Source: Cyclobacteriaceae bacterium (lineage in GTDB: Bacteria > Bacteroidota > Bacteroidia > Cytophagales > Cyclobacteriaceae). Taken from it: a stretch of DNA of 5,008 nucleotides. Position numbers and translations under genes: made by a program. The first letter of the stretch is position 1. Each line of letters opens with the position of its first letter. The DNA is taken from positions 1 through 5,008 of the forward strand of contig JANYKP010000510.1 of NCBI GenBank assembly GCA_025358195.1. The letters are read 5' to 3'. A model generated the notes under the pieces. It did no database searches and had not been told where the DNA came from. It was given only the letters and a program-made list of their open reading frames with translations. Shown here in pieces: positions 1 through 4,450 of the stretch.

Positions 1-119
1 CGCGTGCCGGTGCGCTTGTACCTCGACGTTGCTCGGTATGACCGCTGACATTCAGCAGGCTTGATGAAAGGTTATTTAGATATTCGCAGTGGCAACGCGC
101 TACAGGCGCGCGCCATCTC
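1..119. repeat. Interspersed repeat, copy 1 (left end outside window)
   Basis: This copy matches 462-581 with, by hand count, two substitutions and one single-base indel. It ends at the same ATCTC as the other copy. The other copy begins about 21 bases before the shared segment as seen here, so this one probably continues left of the window. Its right end lies inside the tenth/eleventh codon boundary of a DUF5615-type reading frame on the minus strand, so it appears to have inserted into that gene. The weak hairpin near 97-111 (CGCGCT-ACA-GGCGCG) has one G-T wobble compared with the perfect version in copy 2. No transposase is encoded within it. Confidence 0.9.
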
Positions 120-149
120 AGAGATGTGAACATCACAAATAAATTTCAT
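72..149 (-). pseudogene. DUF5615 PIN-like toxin, first 10 codons, interrupted by repeat
   Basis: An ATG at 147-149 overlaps the stop codon of the upstream DUF433 gene in the ATGA arrangement typical of DUF433/DUF5615 operons. Its first ten codons read MKFICDVHIS, which looks like the N-terminus of DUF5615 proteins (M-K-F-L-x-D-x-x-I), where the first Asp is an acidic active-site position of the PIN-like fold. After codon 10 (base 120) the reading frame runs into the repeat element and stops at 72-74, giving a 25-residue product with no further resemblance to the family, which is usually 110-120 residues. The toxin is therefore almost certainly inactive. The rest of the gene, if it survives, would lie left of the window. 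The identification rests on ten residues plus gene order, so it is a strong inference rather than proof. Confidence 0.7.
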
Positions 150-373
150 GCCACTTCCCGTATCGAGCGGCCAGACAGCGCAATTTTCGCATAGTCCAGG
201 CTTGCTAAAATATCTTCTTTCTCTAATTCAGGGTGATCCTCCATGATTTGCTCAGTGGTCATACTAGCACTCAGCATGTCGATAATAACCTCAACTGGCC
301 AGCGCATGCCCCGAAGGCAGGGTTTACCGTGACAAATTTCGGGATCAATAGTGATTCTGCTAAGACGGCTCAT
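146..373 (-). CDS. DUF433 domain protein (antitoxin-like), intact
   Basis: A protein of 75 residues of the DUF433 family, small putative DNA-binding proteins usually encoded just before a DUF5615 PIN-like protein and regarded as its antitoxin. The N-terminal half carries the family motif DPEICHGKPCLRG followed by the R-x-P-V-E-V-I-I-D-M-L helix. The C-terminal half (MTTEQIMEDHPELEKEDILASLDYA) matches the usual helical region ending in a conserved tyrosine-alanine. The ATG at 371-373 is chosen because the family motif begins about ten residues in; an ATG at 418 would add 15 residues with no family character and would cover the likely promoter. An AAGGAG directly abuts this ATG, with no spacing. 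The stop overlaps the start of the broken DUF5615 gene. Regulatory DNA-binding by the protein is inferred from the family. Confidence 0.9.
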   Translation of the reverse strand: MSRLSRITIDPEICHGKPCLRGMRWPVEVIIDMLSASMTTEQIMEDHPELEKEDILASLDYAKIALSGRSIREVA

Positions 374-378
374 CTCCT

Positions 379-412
379 TAAAAGTAATATTTGACTTAAA
401 GTTACGCAAAAA
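379..412 (-). promoter_or_regulatory. Candidate Bacteroidota-type promoter for the DUF433 gene
   Basis: On the minus strand, TACTTTTA (379-386) matches seven of eight positions of the TAnnTTTG -7 box of Bacteroidota sigma factors, and TTTTTG (407-412) supplies a TTTG-like -33 element 20 bases upstream. The box lies five bases before the chosen ATG, implying a very short or absent 5' leader. The match is by eye and AT-rich DNA gives such matches by chance. Confidence 0.35.
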
Positions 413-440
413 CCACAACGCACTACAATCGCGCCCCCAC

Positions 441-581
441 AGGATGGCGCGGCGTTTGCAACGCGTGCCGGTGCGCTTGTACCTCGACGTTGCTCGGTAT
501 GACCGCTGACATTCAGCAGGCTTGATGAAAGGTTATTTAGATAGTTCGCAGCGGCAACGCGCTACAAGCGCGCGCCATCTC
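441..581. repeat. Interspersed repeat, copy 2: complete MITE/REP-like unit
   Basis: Bases 462-581 are shared with copy 1. The likely full unit starts near 441, because AGGATGGCGCG there is an imperfect inverted copy of CGCGCCATCT at 571-580, giving terminal inverted repeats of about 28 bases with mismatches and gaps. Each end can form a small hairpin: GCGTT-TGC-AACGC (452-464) and CGCGCT-ACA-AGCGCG (558-572). There is no convincing gene inside, so it would be a non-autonomous element of about 140 bases. It lies 10 bases after the stop codon of the HicA-HicB fusion and 68 bases before the DUF433 start. No clear target-site duplication is visible. Confidence 0.8.
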
Positions 582-590
582 CGGGCCTGT

Positions 591-1178
591 TTAAAACAAG
601 AATTGAATGGAAGCCAGTTCTTTGCCCACCTTTTTCACGCCTTTCAATATCCGTTGAGTCTGAGCGACCGATGGCCTCTTGATCCCTTTGATATATTGAG
701 CCAGCAGACTTTGATTCATACCAATCCTTTCACTAAGGGCCTTTGCATTGAGTATCCTGTAAAATGTAAAAAAGCTCTGGAGATCAGGTTTCAAAATAAT
801 TTCATCCTCCGTATAGGCGATGCCTCTATTTTTGAATGCCAGGTTTACCGCATCCAGTATTTGCTTCTTCAGGTCAGGAAGGCTTTCACCCTGGGTAGCA
901 ATGAAATTACCAGGTAGCGTTGTGGTGGCGCTAAATCCTTTATCCTCTTTTGCTACTGTCATAATGACTCTGGGTTTCTTCATCTCTTCCTTGTTTTGAT
1001 TCCCGCCTGTTTCAATATAGACATTAACAATCCCTTCTTCACATTCTCTGCTACCGTGATTGGGTACAATAAGGTGGTGGTCCTTTGCTTCATGCCTTAA
1101 TAGGACATGACTACCTGATTGCCGGATTTCAATCCAACCGTGGCTTCTTAGCATCCTGAACAACTCGCTGAATTTCAC
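591..1178 (-). CDS. hicAB: HicA-HicB fusion protein (toxin and antitoxin in one frame)
   Basis: One 195-residue frame joins two proteins that are normally separate. Residues 1-60 form a HicA mRNA-interferase domain: double-stranded-RNA-binding-like fold, G14-W15, and G22-S23-H24 with the catalytic histidine, followed by VPNHG at 38-42. Residues 66-195 form a complete HicB-type antitoxin: an N-terminal RNase-H-like partial fold, then a helix-turn-helix DNA-binding region (SERIGMNQSLLAQYIKGIKR, about 150-170). HicB would neutralise HicA and repress the operon. The start is GTG at 1176-1178, placed exactly where the HicA family begins; no ATG is available there. M66 (981-983) is preceded directly by AAGGAAGAG and fits as the old hicB start. 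Codon 61 is CAA, one transition from TAA, and would end HicA at the same 60 residues as the paralogue at 1494. Stop-codon loss is therefore likely, although a natural fusion or a sequencing error is possible. Confidence 0.85.
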   Translation of the reverse strand: MKFSELFRMLRSHGWIEIRQSGSHVLLRHEAKDHHLIVPNHGSRECEEGIVNVYIETGGNQNKEEMKKPRVIMTVAKEDKGFSATTTLPGNFIATQGESLPDLKKQILDAVNLAFKNRGIAYTEDEIILKPDLQSFFTFYRILNAKALSERIGMNQSLLAQYIKGIKRPSVAQTQRILKGVKKVGKELASIQFLF

Positions 1179-1185
1179 GGTTTCC

Positions 1186-1193
1186 TAAAGGTA
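1186..1193 (-). promoter_or_regulatory. Possible -7 box for the hicAB fusion
   Basis: TACCTTTA on the minus strand matches seven of eight positions of TAnnTTTG and lies seven bases before the GTG start. No convincing TTTG element is found about 20 bases upstream, so this is a weak call, made mainly because the divergent hicA and the ATPase gene have the same box in a similar position. Confidence 0.25.
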
Positions 1194-1220
1194 ATATATT
1201 TATTACTTATTTTTTCGGAC

Positions 1221-1246
1221 GCCGGTGTCATTTTATTGACATCGGC
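1221..1246. promoter_or_regulatory. Inverted repeat upstream of the hicAB fusion, candidate operator
   Basis: GCCGGTGTCA (1221-1230) and TGACATCGGC (1237-1246) form ten-base arms with one mismatch around a six-base TTTTAT centre. It lies 43 bases upstream of the GTG start. HicB proteins bind palindromic sites by their C-terminal domains, so it is a plausible autoregulatory site; it does not resemble the palindrome before the divergent hicA, which would be expected if the two HicB proteins have different specificities. Confidence 0.4.
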
Positions 1247-1279
1247 AAAACTGCAGAGTGAAAATTAATGTACTTGCTA

Positions 1280-1313
1280 CCGGAACCATTTAAATCAATG
1301 GACGGTTTTCCGG
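1280..1313. repeat. Imperfect hairpin in the divergent intergenic region
   Basis: CCGGAA-CCATT (1280-1290) pairs with AATGG (1297-1301) and TTCCGG (1308-1313) around a TAAATC loop, leaving a six-base bulge on one side. There is no T-run, so it is not a typical terminator. Its role is unknown. Confidence 0.3.
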
Positions 1314-1320
1314 ATCATTT

Positions 1321-1441
1321 ATATTGCATTCGGAGCCTAGGCGTCAGCATTACTTCTTTCCTCCGCGTCTCAGCGACTCCGCGGTTAAACAATAGGACGC
1401 GATCTTAACCGCGGAGGTGCTGAGGCGCTAAGGAATGCAAT
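1321..1441. repeat. CCGCGGTTAA-type inverted-repeat element, complete copy
   Basis: Arms 1358-1388 and 1405-1435 are 31-base inverted repeats with about five mismatches around a 16-base loop; the innermost 12 bases (CTCCGCGGTTAA) match perfectly. Outside them, ATTGCATTC (1323-1331) and GAATGCAAT (1433-1441) form an outer inverted pair. The element fills the centre of the gap between the two divergent hicA genes. Related fragments occur at 2066-2110, 2155-2190 and 3822-3918. It has the form of a REP-like palindromic repeat, could act as a bidirectional structural terminator, and has no coding content. Confidence 0.75.
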
Positions 1442-1463
1442 AAAAAAAATATTCTTGTGAATT

Positions 1464-1486
1464 AGGTAGCAAAATTGCTACCTTTG
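1464..1486 (+). promoter_or_regulatory. hicA promoter overlapped by a perfect palindromic operator
   Basis: AGGTAGCAA (1464-1472) and TTGCTACCT (1475-1483) are perfect nine-base inverted arms with an AA centre. The right arm overlaps TACCTTTG (1479-1486), an exact match to the Bacteroidota TAnnTTTG -7 box, eight bases before the hicA ATG. A TTG at 1455-1457 could serve as the -33 element with a slightly long spacer. HicB bound to the palindrome would block the polymerase, giving autoregulation of the operon. The transcript would start at or very near the ATG. Confidence 0.65.
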
Positions 1487-1493
1487 TCTTGTC

Positions 1494-1676
1494 ATGAAGG
1501 TAAGAGATCTCCTTAGAATTTTACGGGAAGATGGATGGACCGAAAAAACTCAAAAGGGCAGTCATCTTCAATTGGAGCATTCAATAAAGAGTGGAAAAGT
1601 AACAGTTCCGGTTCATGGTGGTGATATCCCTAAGGGGACCCTGAACTCAATACTGAAACAAGCTGGACTTAAATAA
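1494..1676 (+). CDS. hicA: HicA family toxin (mRNA interferase)
   Basis: A 60-residue protein with the normal length and layout of HicA toxins, which cleave translated mRNA. The compact double-stranded-RNA-binding-like fold is shown by LREDGW at 10-15, then KGSH at 21-24 with H24 as the expected catalytic histidine, and VPVHGG at 38-43 followed by PKGTLNSILKQAGLK, the classic HicA C-terminus. The ATG is fixed by the family's MKxxDLLRILxxxGW start. It precedes hicB by eight bases in the same direction. It is a clear paralogue of the HicA half of the fusion at 591-1178, transcribed divergently from it. All key residues are present, so it should be active when not bound by HicB. Confidence 0.93.
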   Translation: MKVRDLLRILREDGWTEKTQKGSHLQLEHSIKSGKVTVPVHGGDIPKGTLNSILKQAGLK

Positions 1677-1684
1677 TTAACACG

Positions 1685-2056
1685 ATGGCTAAAATTAATT
1701 TGATCATTGAAAAAGGAGAGGACGGAAAGCTCTGGGGCCGGGTAAACTTCCGCAATAATCTTTTAACCGATTTTGCCTCTACGGTGGAAATGCTTGAAAG
1801 AAAAATGCGCAAGTTGATTAAGGACTTTTATGGAGTGGAGGCTTTGTTTGATCGCGCCTATGATGTGTCGGCCTTTTTTGAAAGTTTTGATTTTCTTAAT
1901 CAGACCCGGATAGCGGATCTGTCAGGTATTAATCCCGGCCTGCTGAGACAATATGCATCAGGTGTTAAGCATCCGTCCGCACAACAAGCAAAAAAAATTG
2001 AGAGGGTCATCCACAAACTGGCGAAGGACCTCAAAGAGGTGTCGCTCTATGCGTAA
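1685..2056 (+). CDS. hicB: HicB family antitoxin
   Basis: A 123-residue partner of the preceding HicA. Residues 1-50 show the HicB partial RNase-H-like fold (INLIIEKGEDGKLWGRV, then a TVEMLERKMRKLIKDF helix). The C-terminal half carries a helix-turn-helix domain around residues 75-110 (RIADLSGINPGLLRQYASGV) that would bind the palindrome at 1464-1483. The length equals the HicB half of the fusion (130 residues). No Shine-Dalgarno sequence precedes the ATG, which is eight bases after the hicA stop, so translational coupling is likely. Its last 35 codons are closely matched by a relic at 3919-4023, and the likeness continues past the stop codon into repeat DNA, showing that a related hicB once stood there. 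Confidence 0.9.
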   Translation: MAKINLIIEKGEDGKLWGRVNFRNNLLTDFASTVEMLERKMRKLIKDFYGVEALFDRAYDVSAFFESFDFLNQTRIADLSGINPGLLRQYASGVKHPSAQQAKKIERVIHKLAKDLKEVSLYA

Positions 2057-2065
2057 AGTTTAAAT

Positions 2066-2110
2066 GCGAGGGCCTCCGGGGGCCAAATGTAACCGCTGAA
2101 GAATGCAATA
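2066..2110. repeat. Degenerate CCGCGGTTAA-type repeat fragment after hicB
   Basis: GTAACCGCTGAAGAATGCAATA resembles the right arm and outer GAATGCAAT end of the element at 1321-1441 with an internal deletion. Just before it, GGCC-TCCGGG-GGCC (2071-2084) can form a short GC hairpin ten or so bases after the hicB stop; with no T-run it is at most a weak terminator. Confidence 0.4.
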
Positions 2111-2154
2111 ATATGAATCACAAGCGCCTATATAGAAGGCATTAAAAATATTTT

Positions 2155-2190
2155 CTTCTCCGCGACTCTGCGGTTAAACAATCGGACGCC
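2155..2190. repeat. CCGCGGTTAA-type repeat, half element
   Basis: This stretch carries CTCCGCGACTCTGCGGTTAA followed by ACAATCGGACGCC. The segment GTTAAACAAT(C/A)GGACGC is shared with the left arm and loop of the element at 1321-1441 (1384-1400 against 2173-2189, one difference). Only one arm is present, so no large hairpin is expected here. Confidence 0.6.
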
Positions 2191-2227
2191 ACTTTCCTGG
2201 GTAAGCCGCCAGGCCGCCCTCACGCTT

Positions 2228-2265
2228 GTACAAATTGGGAATCTAACTCCCAATTTGTACTTTTG
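2228..2265 (+). promoter_or_regulatory. Perfect 13-bp-arm inverted repeat and -7 box before the ATPase gene
   Basis: GTACAAATTGGGA (2228-2240) and TCCCAATTTGTAC (2248-2260) are perfect inverted arms around ATCTAAC. The right arm's last bases are also the start of TACTTTTG (2258-2265), an exact TAnnTTTG -7 box, five bases before the ATG at 2270. The layout (palindrome overlapping the -7 box right at the start codon) repeats that of the hicA promoter. It may be an operator, possibly for the ATPase's own winged-helix region, or a hairpin in an RNA coming from upstream. Confidence 0.6.
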
Positions 2266-2269
2266 AGCC

Positions 2270-3430
2270 ATGATAAGCCGCTCTCTAAAGCCAATTCTGC
2301 TTACCATGGCCGGAAAGATGCCTATCATCAGCATTACCGGCCCCCGCCAATCCGGGAAGACTACGCTGTCAAAAATCTGTTTTCCGGATTACGATTATGT
2401 CAATCTCGAGTCGCCTGAAACAAGGCTGGCGGCCCAGGAAGATCCTAAAGCATTTTTGCGCGCGCACAAAAAAGGCTTAATCATCGACGAGGCGCAGCGT
2501 ATGCCAGACCTTTTTTCATACCTGCAGGTAATAAGCGATGAAAAAGGAAAACCGGGCGAATACATCTTAACCGGATCCCAAAACTTCCTGCTCAGGCATA
2601 CTATTTCGCAAAGTCTGGCCGGAAGGGTCTTCGTGTCGCATTTGCTGCCTTTCTCTCTGCAAGAACTGCGGCATGCCGGTTTATTGCCCGAAAACCCCAA
2701 CGAAGCATTGCTCAAAGGCTTCTATCCCCGTCTTTACGACAAGGACATTGAGCCGGCCTTGTTTTATCCTTCCTATAACCAAACGTATCTCGAAAGAGAT
2801 ATTGCAGGCTTAGTACATGCAACTAACATCAATGCCTTCCGGAAATTTATGGAATTGCTTGCGGGCAGAGTGGGGCAATTGATTAACTTCTCTGCGTTGA
2901 GTATCGAAGTGGGTACTGACCACAAGACCATTCAATCCTGGTGCTCGCTGCTGGAGGCGGGGTTTATGATTTTTTTTCTCCGGCCCTTTCACAAAAACTA
3001 TTCGAAGCGCATCGTTAAAAGTCCCAAAGTTTACTTCTACGATACAGGGCTTGCCTGCAGCTTGCTGGGCATTAAATCCGCCGGTGACGTAGCAAAACAT
3101 TGGGCACGGGGGGCTCTTTTCGAAAACATGATGGTGGCGGATTGTATCAAAGGCTTTTATAACAGGGGGCAAAGGCCGCCGGTTTACTTCTGGCGCGACA
3201 GCAAGGGGCTGGAGATTGACCTGCTCATCGAAGAGTCCTCCGGCATAAAAGCTATTGAAATCAAATCCGGCACTACGATCAACACCGATTTTTTTTCCAA
3301 TCTCGAAAAATTTGAAAAATTAGCGGGCGGACCTTTATCCAGGTACATACTCTATGGAGGCGATTCCGGCACCGTGCGCAGAGAAACAAAAGTGCTGCCG
3401 TGGTTTGAAACGGCAAAGCTGGCAGGCTGA
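2270..3430 (+). CDS. AAA ATPase with DUF4143 C-terminal domain
   Basis: A complete 386-residue member of the AAA_14/DUF4143 family, abundant ATPases of unsettled function in bacteria and archaea. The N-terminal ATPase domain has Walker A GPRQSGKTT (24-32), Walker B GLIIDEAQ (69-76) and a sensor-1 segment YILTGSQN (98-105). A winged-helix-like segment follows at about 200-240 (LINFSALSIEVGTDHKTIQS). The C-terminal DUF4143 part ends in a PD-(D/E)xK-like core with D317 (EIDLLIE) and E330-x-K332 (AIEIKSG), a nuclease-like fold whose activity in this family is not established. The start MISRSLKPIL matches the usual family N-terminus; ATG at 2306 is the only near alternative and would cut it. The gene is alone, with its own candidate promoter/palindrome. 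It is likely soluble, as no signal or membrane segment is seen. Confidence 0.9.
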   Translation: MISRSLKPILLTMAGKMPIISITGPRQSGKTTLSKICFPDYDYVNLESPETRLAAQEDPKAFLRAHKKGLIIDEAQRMPDLFSYLQVISDEKGKPGEYILTGSQNFLLRHTISQSLAGRVFVSHLLPFSLQELRHAGLLPENPNEALLKGFYPRLYDKDIEPALFYPSYNQTYLERDIAGLVHATNINAFRKFMELLAGRVGQLINFSALSIEVGTDHKTIQSWCSLLEAGFMIFFLRPFHKNYSKRIVKSPKVYFYDTGLACSLLGIKSAGDVAKHWARGALFENMMVADCIKGFYNRGQRPPVYFWRDSKGLEIDLLIEESSGIKAIEIKSGTTINTDFFSNLEKFEKLAGGPLSRYILYGGDSGTVRRETKVLPWFETAKLAG

Positions 3431-3532
3431 GTGATGCTGTAAAATACTTGTCAAATTTCCTTCGCATAAGCACTGCCAAAAACTCGCTCATGAATTGATC
3501 AGAAATGTTGGATATTGGTAAGTGGTCAGGTT
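3431..3532. other. Non-coding stretch after the ATPase gene
   Basis: No supported gene, RNA or strong hairpin was found here. The sequence turns into GGTAAG-like units at its right end, leading into the heptamer array. Confidence 0.4.
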
Positions 3533-3632
3533 GGTAATCGGTAAGAGGTAATCGGTAAGTAGAGGTAAGAGGAAATCGGTAATCGGTAATCGGTAATCGG
3601 TAAGAGGTAAGAGGTAAGAGTAAGAGGTAATC
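3533..3632. repeat. Heptamer tandem array of GGTAATC and GGTAAGA
   Basis: One hundred bases split into 14 units of two alternating heptamers, GGTAATC (T) and GGTAAGA (A). The order is T A T A* A T' T T T A A A A' T, where A* is a ten-base unit (GGTAAGTAGA), T' is GGAAATC and A' has lost one G. Both heptamers share GGTAA, so the array probably grew by slippage. Since seven is not a multiple of three, the long minus-strand frames with PITDYRLP-type repetition are translations of the array and not genes. Copy number is likely to vary between strains. Confidence 0.9.
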
Positions 3633-3821
3633 GGGGTGTCCGGTTTGAAAGTCCAGGCGAGCTGGAAAAAATACAATCGAAGAGTAAGTCAAACAAGAAC
3701 ATTCTAGTTAAGAAAAAAATTAAATTGTAGGAAAGCTGGAAATGAAATCACTGAACGCATCCATGGTCCTGAAGGGCGCCTTCGCGCTGTACCCAAACTG
3801 GAGTGCTCATTTTATGGATTT
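3633..3821. other. Intergenic stretch without a recognisable gene
   Basis: Nothing supportable was found. A 27-codon frame starting at ATG 3742 has no family character. It may hold decayed coding DNA, but no frame could be recognised. Confidence 0.4.
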
Positions 3822-3918
3822 TTAACCGCTAAGGCCGCGGAGAAATACACGCAAAGCTTTATGCAAAAGCTCAGCGCCCTCCGCGTTGCATTTCCTCAGC
3901 GCCCTCCGCGGTTAAACA
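3822..3918. repeat. CCGCGGTTAA-type repeat with internal tandem duplication
   Basis: A left arm TTAACCGCTAAGGCCGCGGAG faces an inverted right arm ending CCCTCCGCGGTTAA at 3902-3915. The segment CTCAGCGCCCTCCGCG occurs twice, at 3870-3885 and 3895-3910, a 25-base period. The right end directly abuts the stop codon of the HicB relic, just as related repeat DNA follows the intact hicB at 2056. Confidence 0.65.
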
Positions 3919-4023
3919 TTACGGATAGAGCGACACCGATTTAAGTTCCTTCGCCAGCTTGTGGATAACCACCTCAATTTTTTTTGCCTGCTGCGCGGAT
4001 GGATGCTTAACACCCGGTGCATA
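3919..4023 (-). pseudogene. hicB relic, C-terminal 34 codons
   Basis: Read on the minus strand, 34 codons and a stop give YAPGVKHPSAQQAKKIEVV continuing to VSLYP. This aligns without gaps to the last 34 residues of the HicB at 1685-2056, with 29 identical residues. By hand count the DNA differs at 15 of 105 bases; seven changed codons are silent and five change the residue. Upstream the frame meets a stop (4024-4026) where the intact gene has a glutamine, and the likeness ends within about ten bases. The piece lacks the whole N-terminal HicA-binding domain and the first part of the helix-turn-helix, so it cannot function as an antitoxin. It is the remains of a third hicAB module. Confidence 0.88.
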
Positions 4024-4112
4024 CTACTTCGCTTATTACTTAGACGACATAACTCTTGATCTTATACTGCATGAATCAACTACTTACTGCGAGGCTGTGC
4101 TTCGTTTAAGCC

Positions 4113-4289
4113 TTATATGTTCGTGTGGCTGGCCCGCTTCACCGCCCTGTATTTTTCAGTCCGCTTTTTCAAATATTCTTGCTCCTGCTTAAAGAGCATT
4201 CCTTGAATTTCCTTACTTATTTTTTCTCGAATTGAACGCATCATATCAACAGCGTCAAACGACTTCTTTGTTTTAATTGTGTTTTTCAT
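4113..4289 (-). CDS. Small antitoxin-like protein, cognate type of PIN toxins
   Basis: A 58-residue, highly charged helical protein beginning MKNTIKTKKSFDAVDMMRSI and continuing REKISKEIQGMLFKQEQEYL before a basic tail. The FDAVxMMRxIRxKIxxEIxGM pattern followed by a charged helix is typical of short proteins encoded directly after a PIN-domain gene ending in IRSPREI, and presumed to be its antitoxin. Here its ATG overlaps the stop of exactly such a PIN tail by ATGA (4286-4289), which supports both the start choice and the assignment. The toxin in front is truncated, so this would be an orphan antitoxin, possibly silent or expressed by read-through from the DUF433 operon. The family role is inference; the frame and overlap are directly seen. 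Confidence 0.75.
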   Translation of the reverse strand: MKNTIKTKKSFDAVDMMRSIREKISKEIQGMLFKQEQEYLKKRTEKYRAVKRASHTNI

Positions 4290-4408
4290 AAATCTAAGAT
4301 TTCTCTTGGTGATCGTATCTCAATATTCCTGAATCCTTCCCGCACGTTAACCGCATTGTACAACCTTATCTTATTAAGGTTGACTATATGTTTAAAGTTC
4401 CAACTCGT
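4286..4408 (-). pseudogene. PIN-domain (VapC-like) toxin, C-terminal remnant
   Basis: The frame ending at TGA 4286-4288 reads TSWNFKHIVNLNKIRLYNAV, then a stretch ending in EIRSPREILDL. SWNFKHIVN followed by a basic linker, YNAVN and IRSPRE is the characteristic C-terminus of a PIN-domain toxin group of about 150 residues; only about 40 residues remain. An in-frame TAG lies at 4418-4420, and the family likeness ends at about 4408, where a 12-base palindrome begins. The first three acidic active-site positions of the PIN fold would be in the missing part, so no nuclease activity is expected. It lies directly after a DUF5615 gene that is cut at its 3' end, suggesting a deletion joined the two. 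Confidence 0.8.
4362..4381. repeat. Seven-base-arm hairpin inside the PIN remnant
   Basis: AACCTTA (4362-4368) and TAAGGTT (4375-4381) are perfect arms with a TCTTAT loop. It falls within recognisable PIN coding sequence and has no T-run, so it is probably incidental. Confidence 0.3.
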
Positions 4409-4420
4409 TAGGTATACCTA
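4409..4420. repeat. Perfect 12-bp palindrome at a gene-truncation junction
   Basis: TAGGTATACCTA is its own reverse complement. It sits exactly where the likeness to PIN-domain genes ends, 30 bases beyond the stop of the truncated DUF5615 gene. It could mark a recombination or excision point, or be chance. Confidence 0.5.
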
Positions 4421-4450
4421 GTGTAGTGGCAGATTACTTATGCAGCATTA

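Noticed and set aside
1..581. Integron-like cassette with attC sites (direct repeats of about 120-140 bases around a TA gene)
   Set aside because: No integrase is in the window, the repeat ends lack a recognisable RYYYAAC/GTTRRRY pair, and copy 1 lies inside a coding sequence instead of between cassettes.
522..917. Plus-strand 131-codon open frame
   Set aside because: It begins inside the repeat and runs antisense through the HicB part of the fusion gene; it has no family character.
2128..3172. Minus-strand frames of 68, 106 and 120 codons under the ATPase gene
   Set aside because: Each is antisense to a clearly coding ATPase with intact motifs.
3533..3632. CRISPR array
   Set aside because: Units are seven bases with no spacers; it is a simple tandem repeat.
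3279..3692. Minus-strand frames of 137 and 62 codons with PITDYRLP-like repetition
   Set aside because: The repetition is the translated GGTAATC/GGTAAGA array, and one frame runs antisense into the ATPase gene.
3742..3825. 27-codon plus-strand frame preceded by AGGAAAGCTGG
   Set aside because: Too short, no recognisable family, and it ends in the repeat; the purine-rich stretch alone is weak evidence.
3959..4192. Plus-strand 77-codon frame
   Set aside because: It is antisense to the hicB relic and to the small antitoxin-like gene, with a cysteine-rich, low-quality translation.
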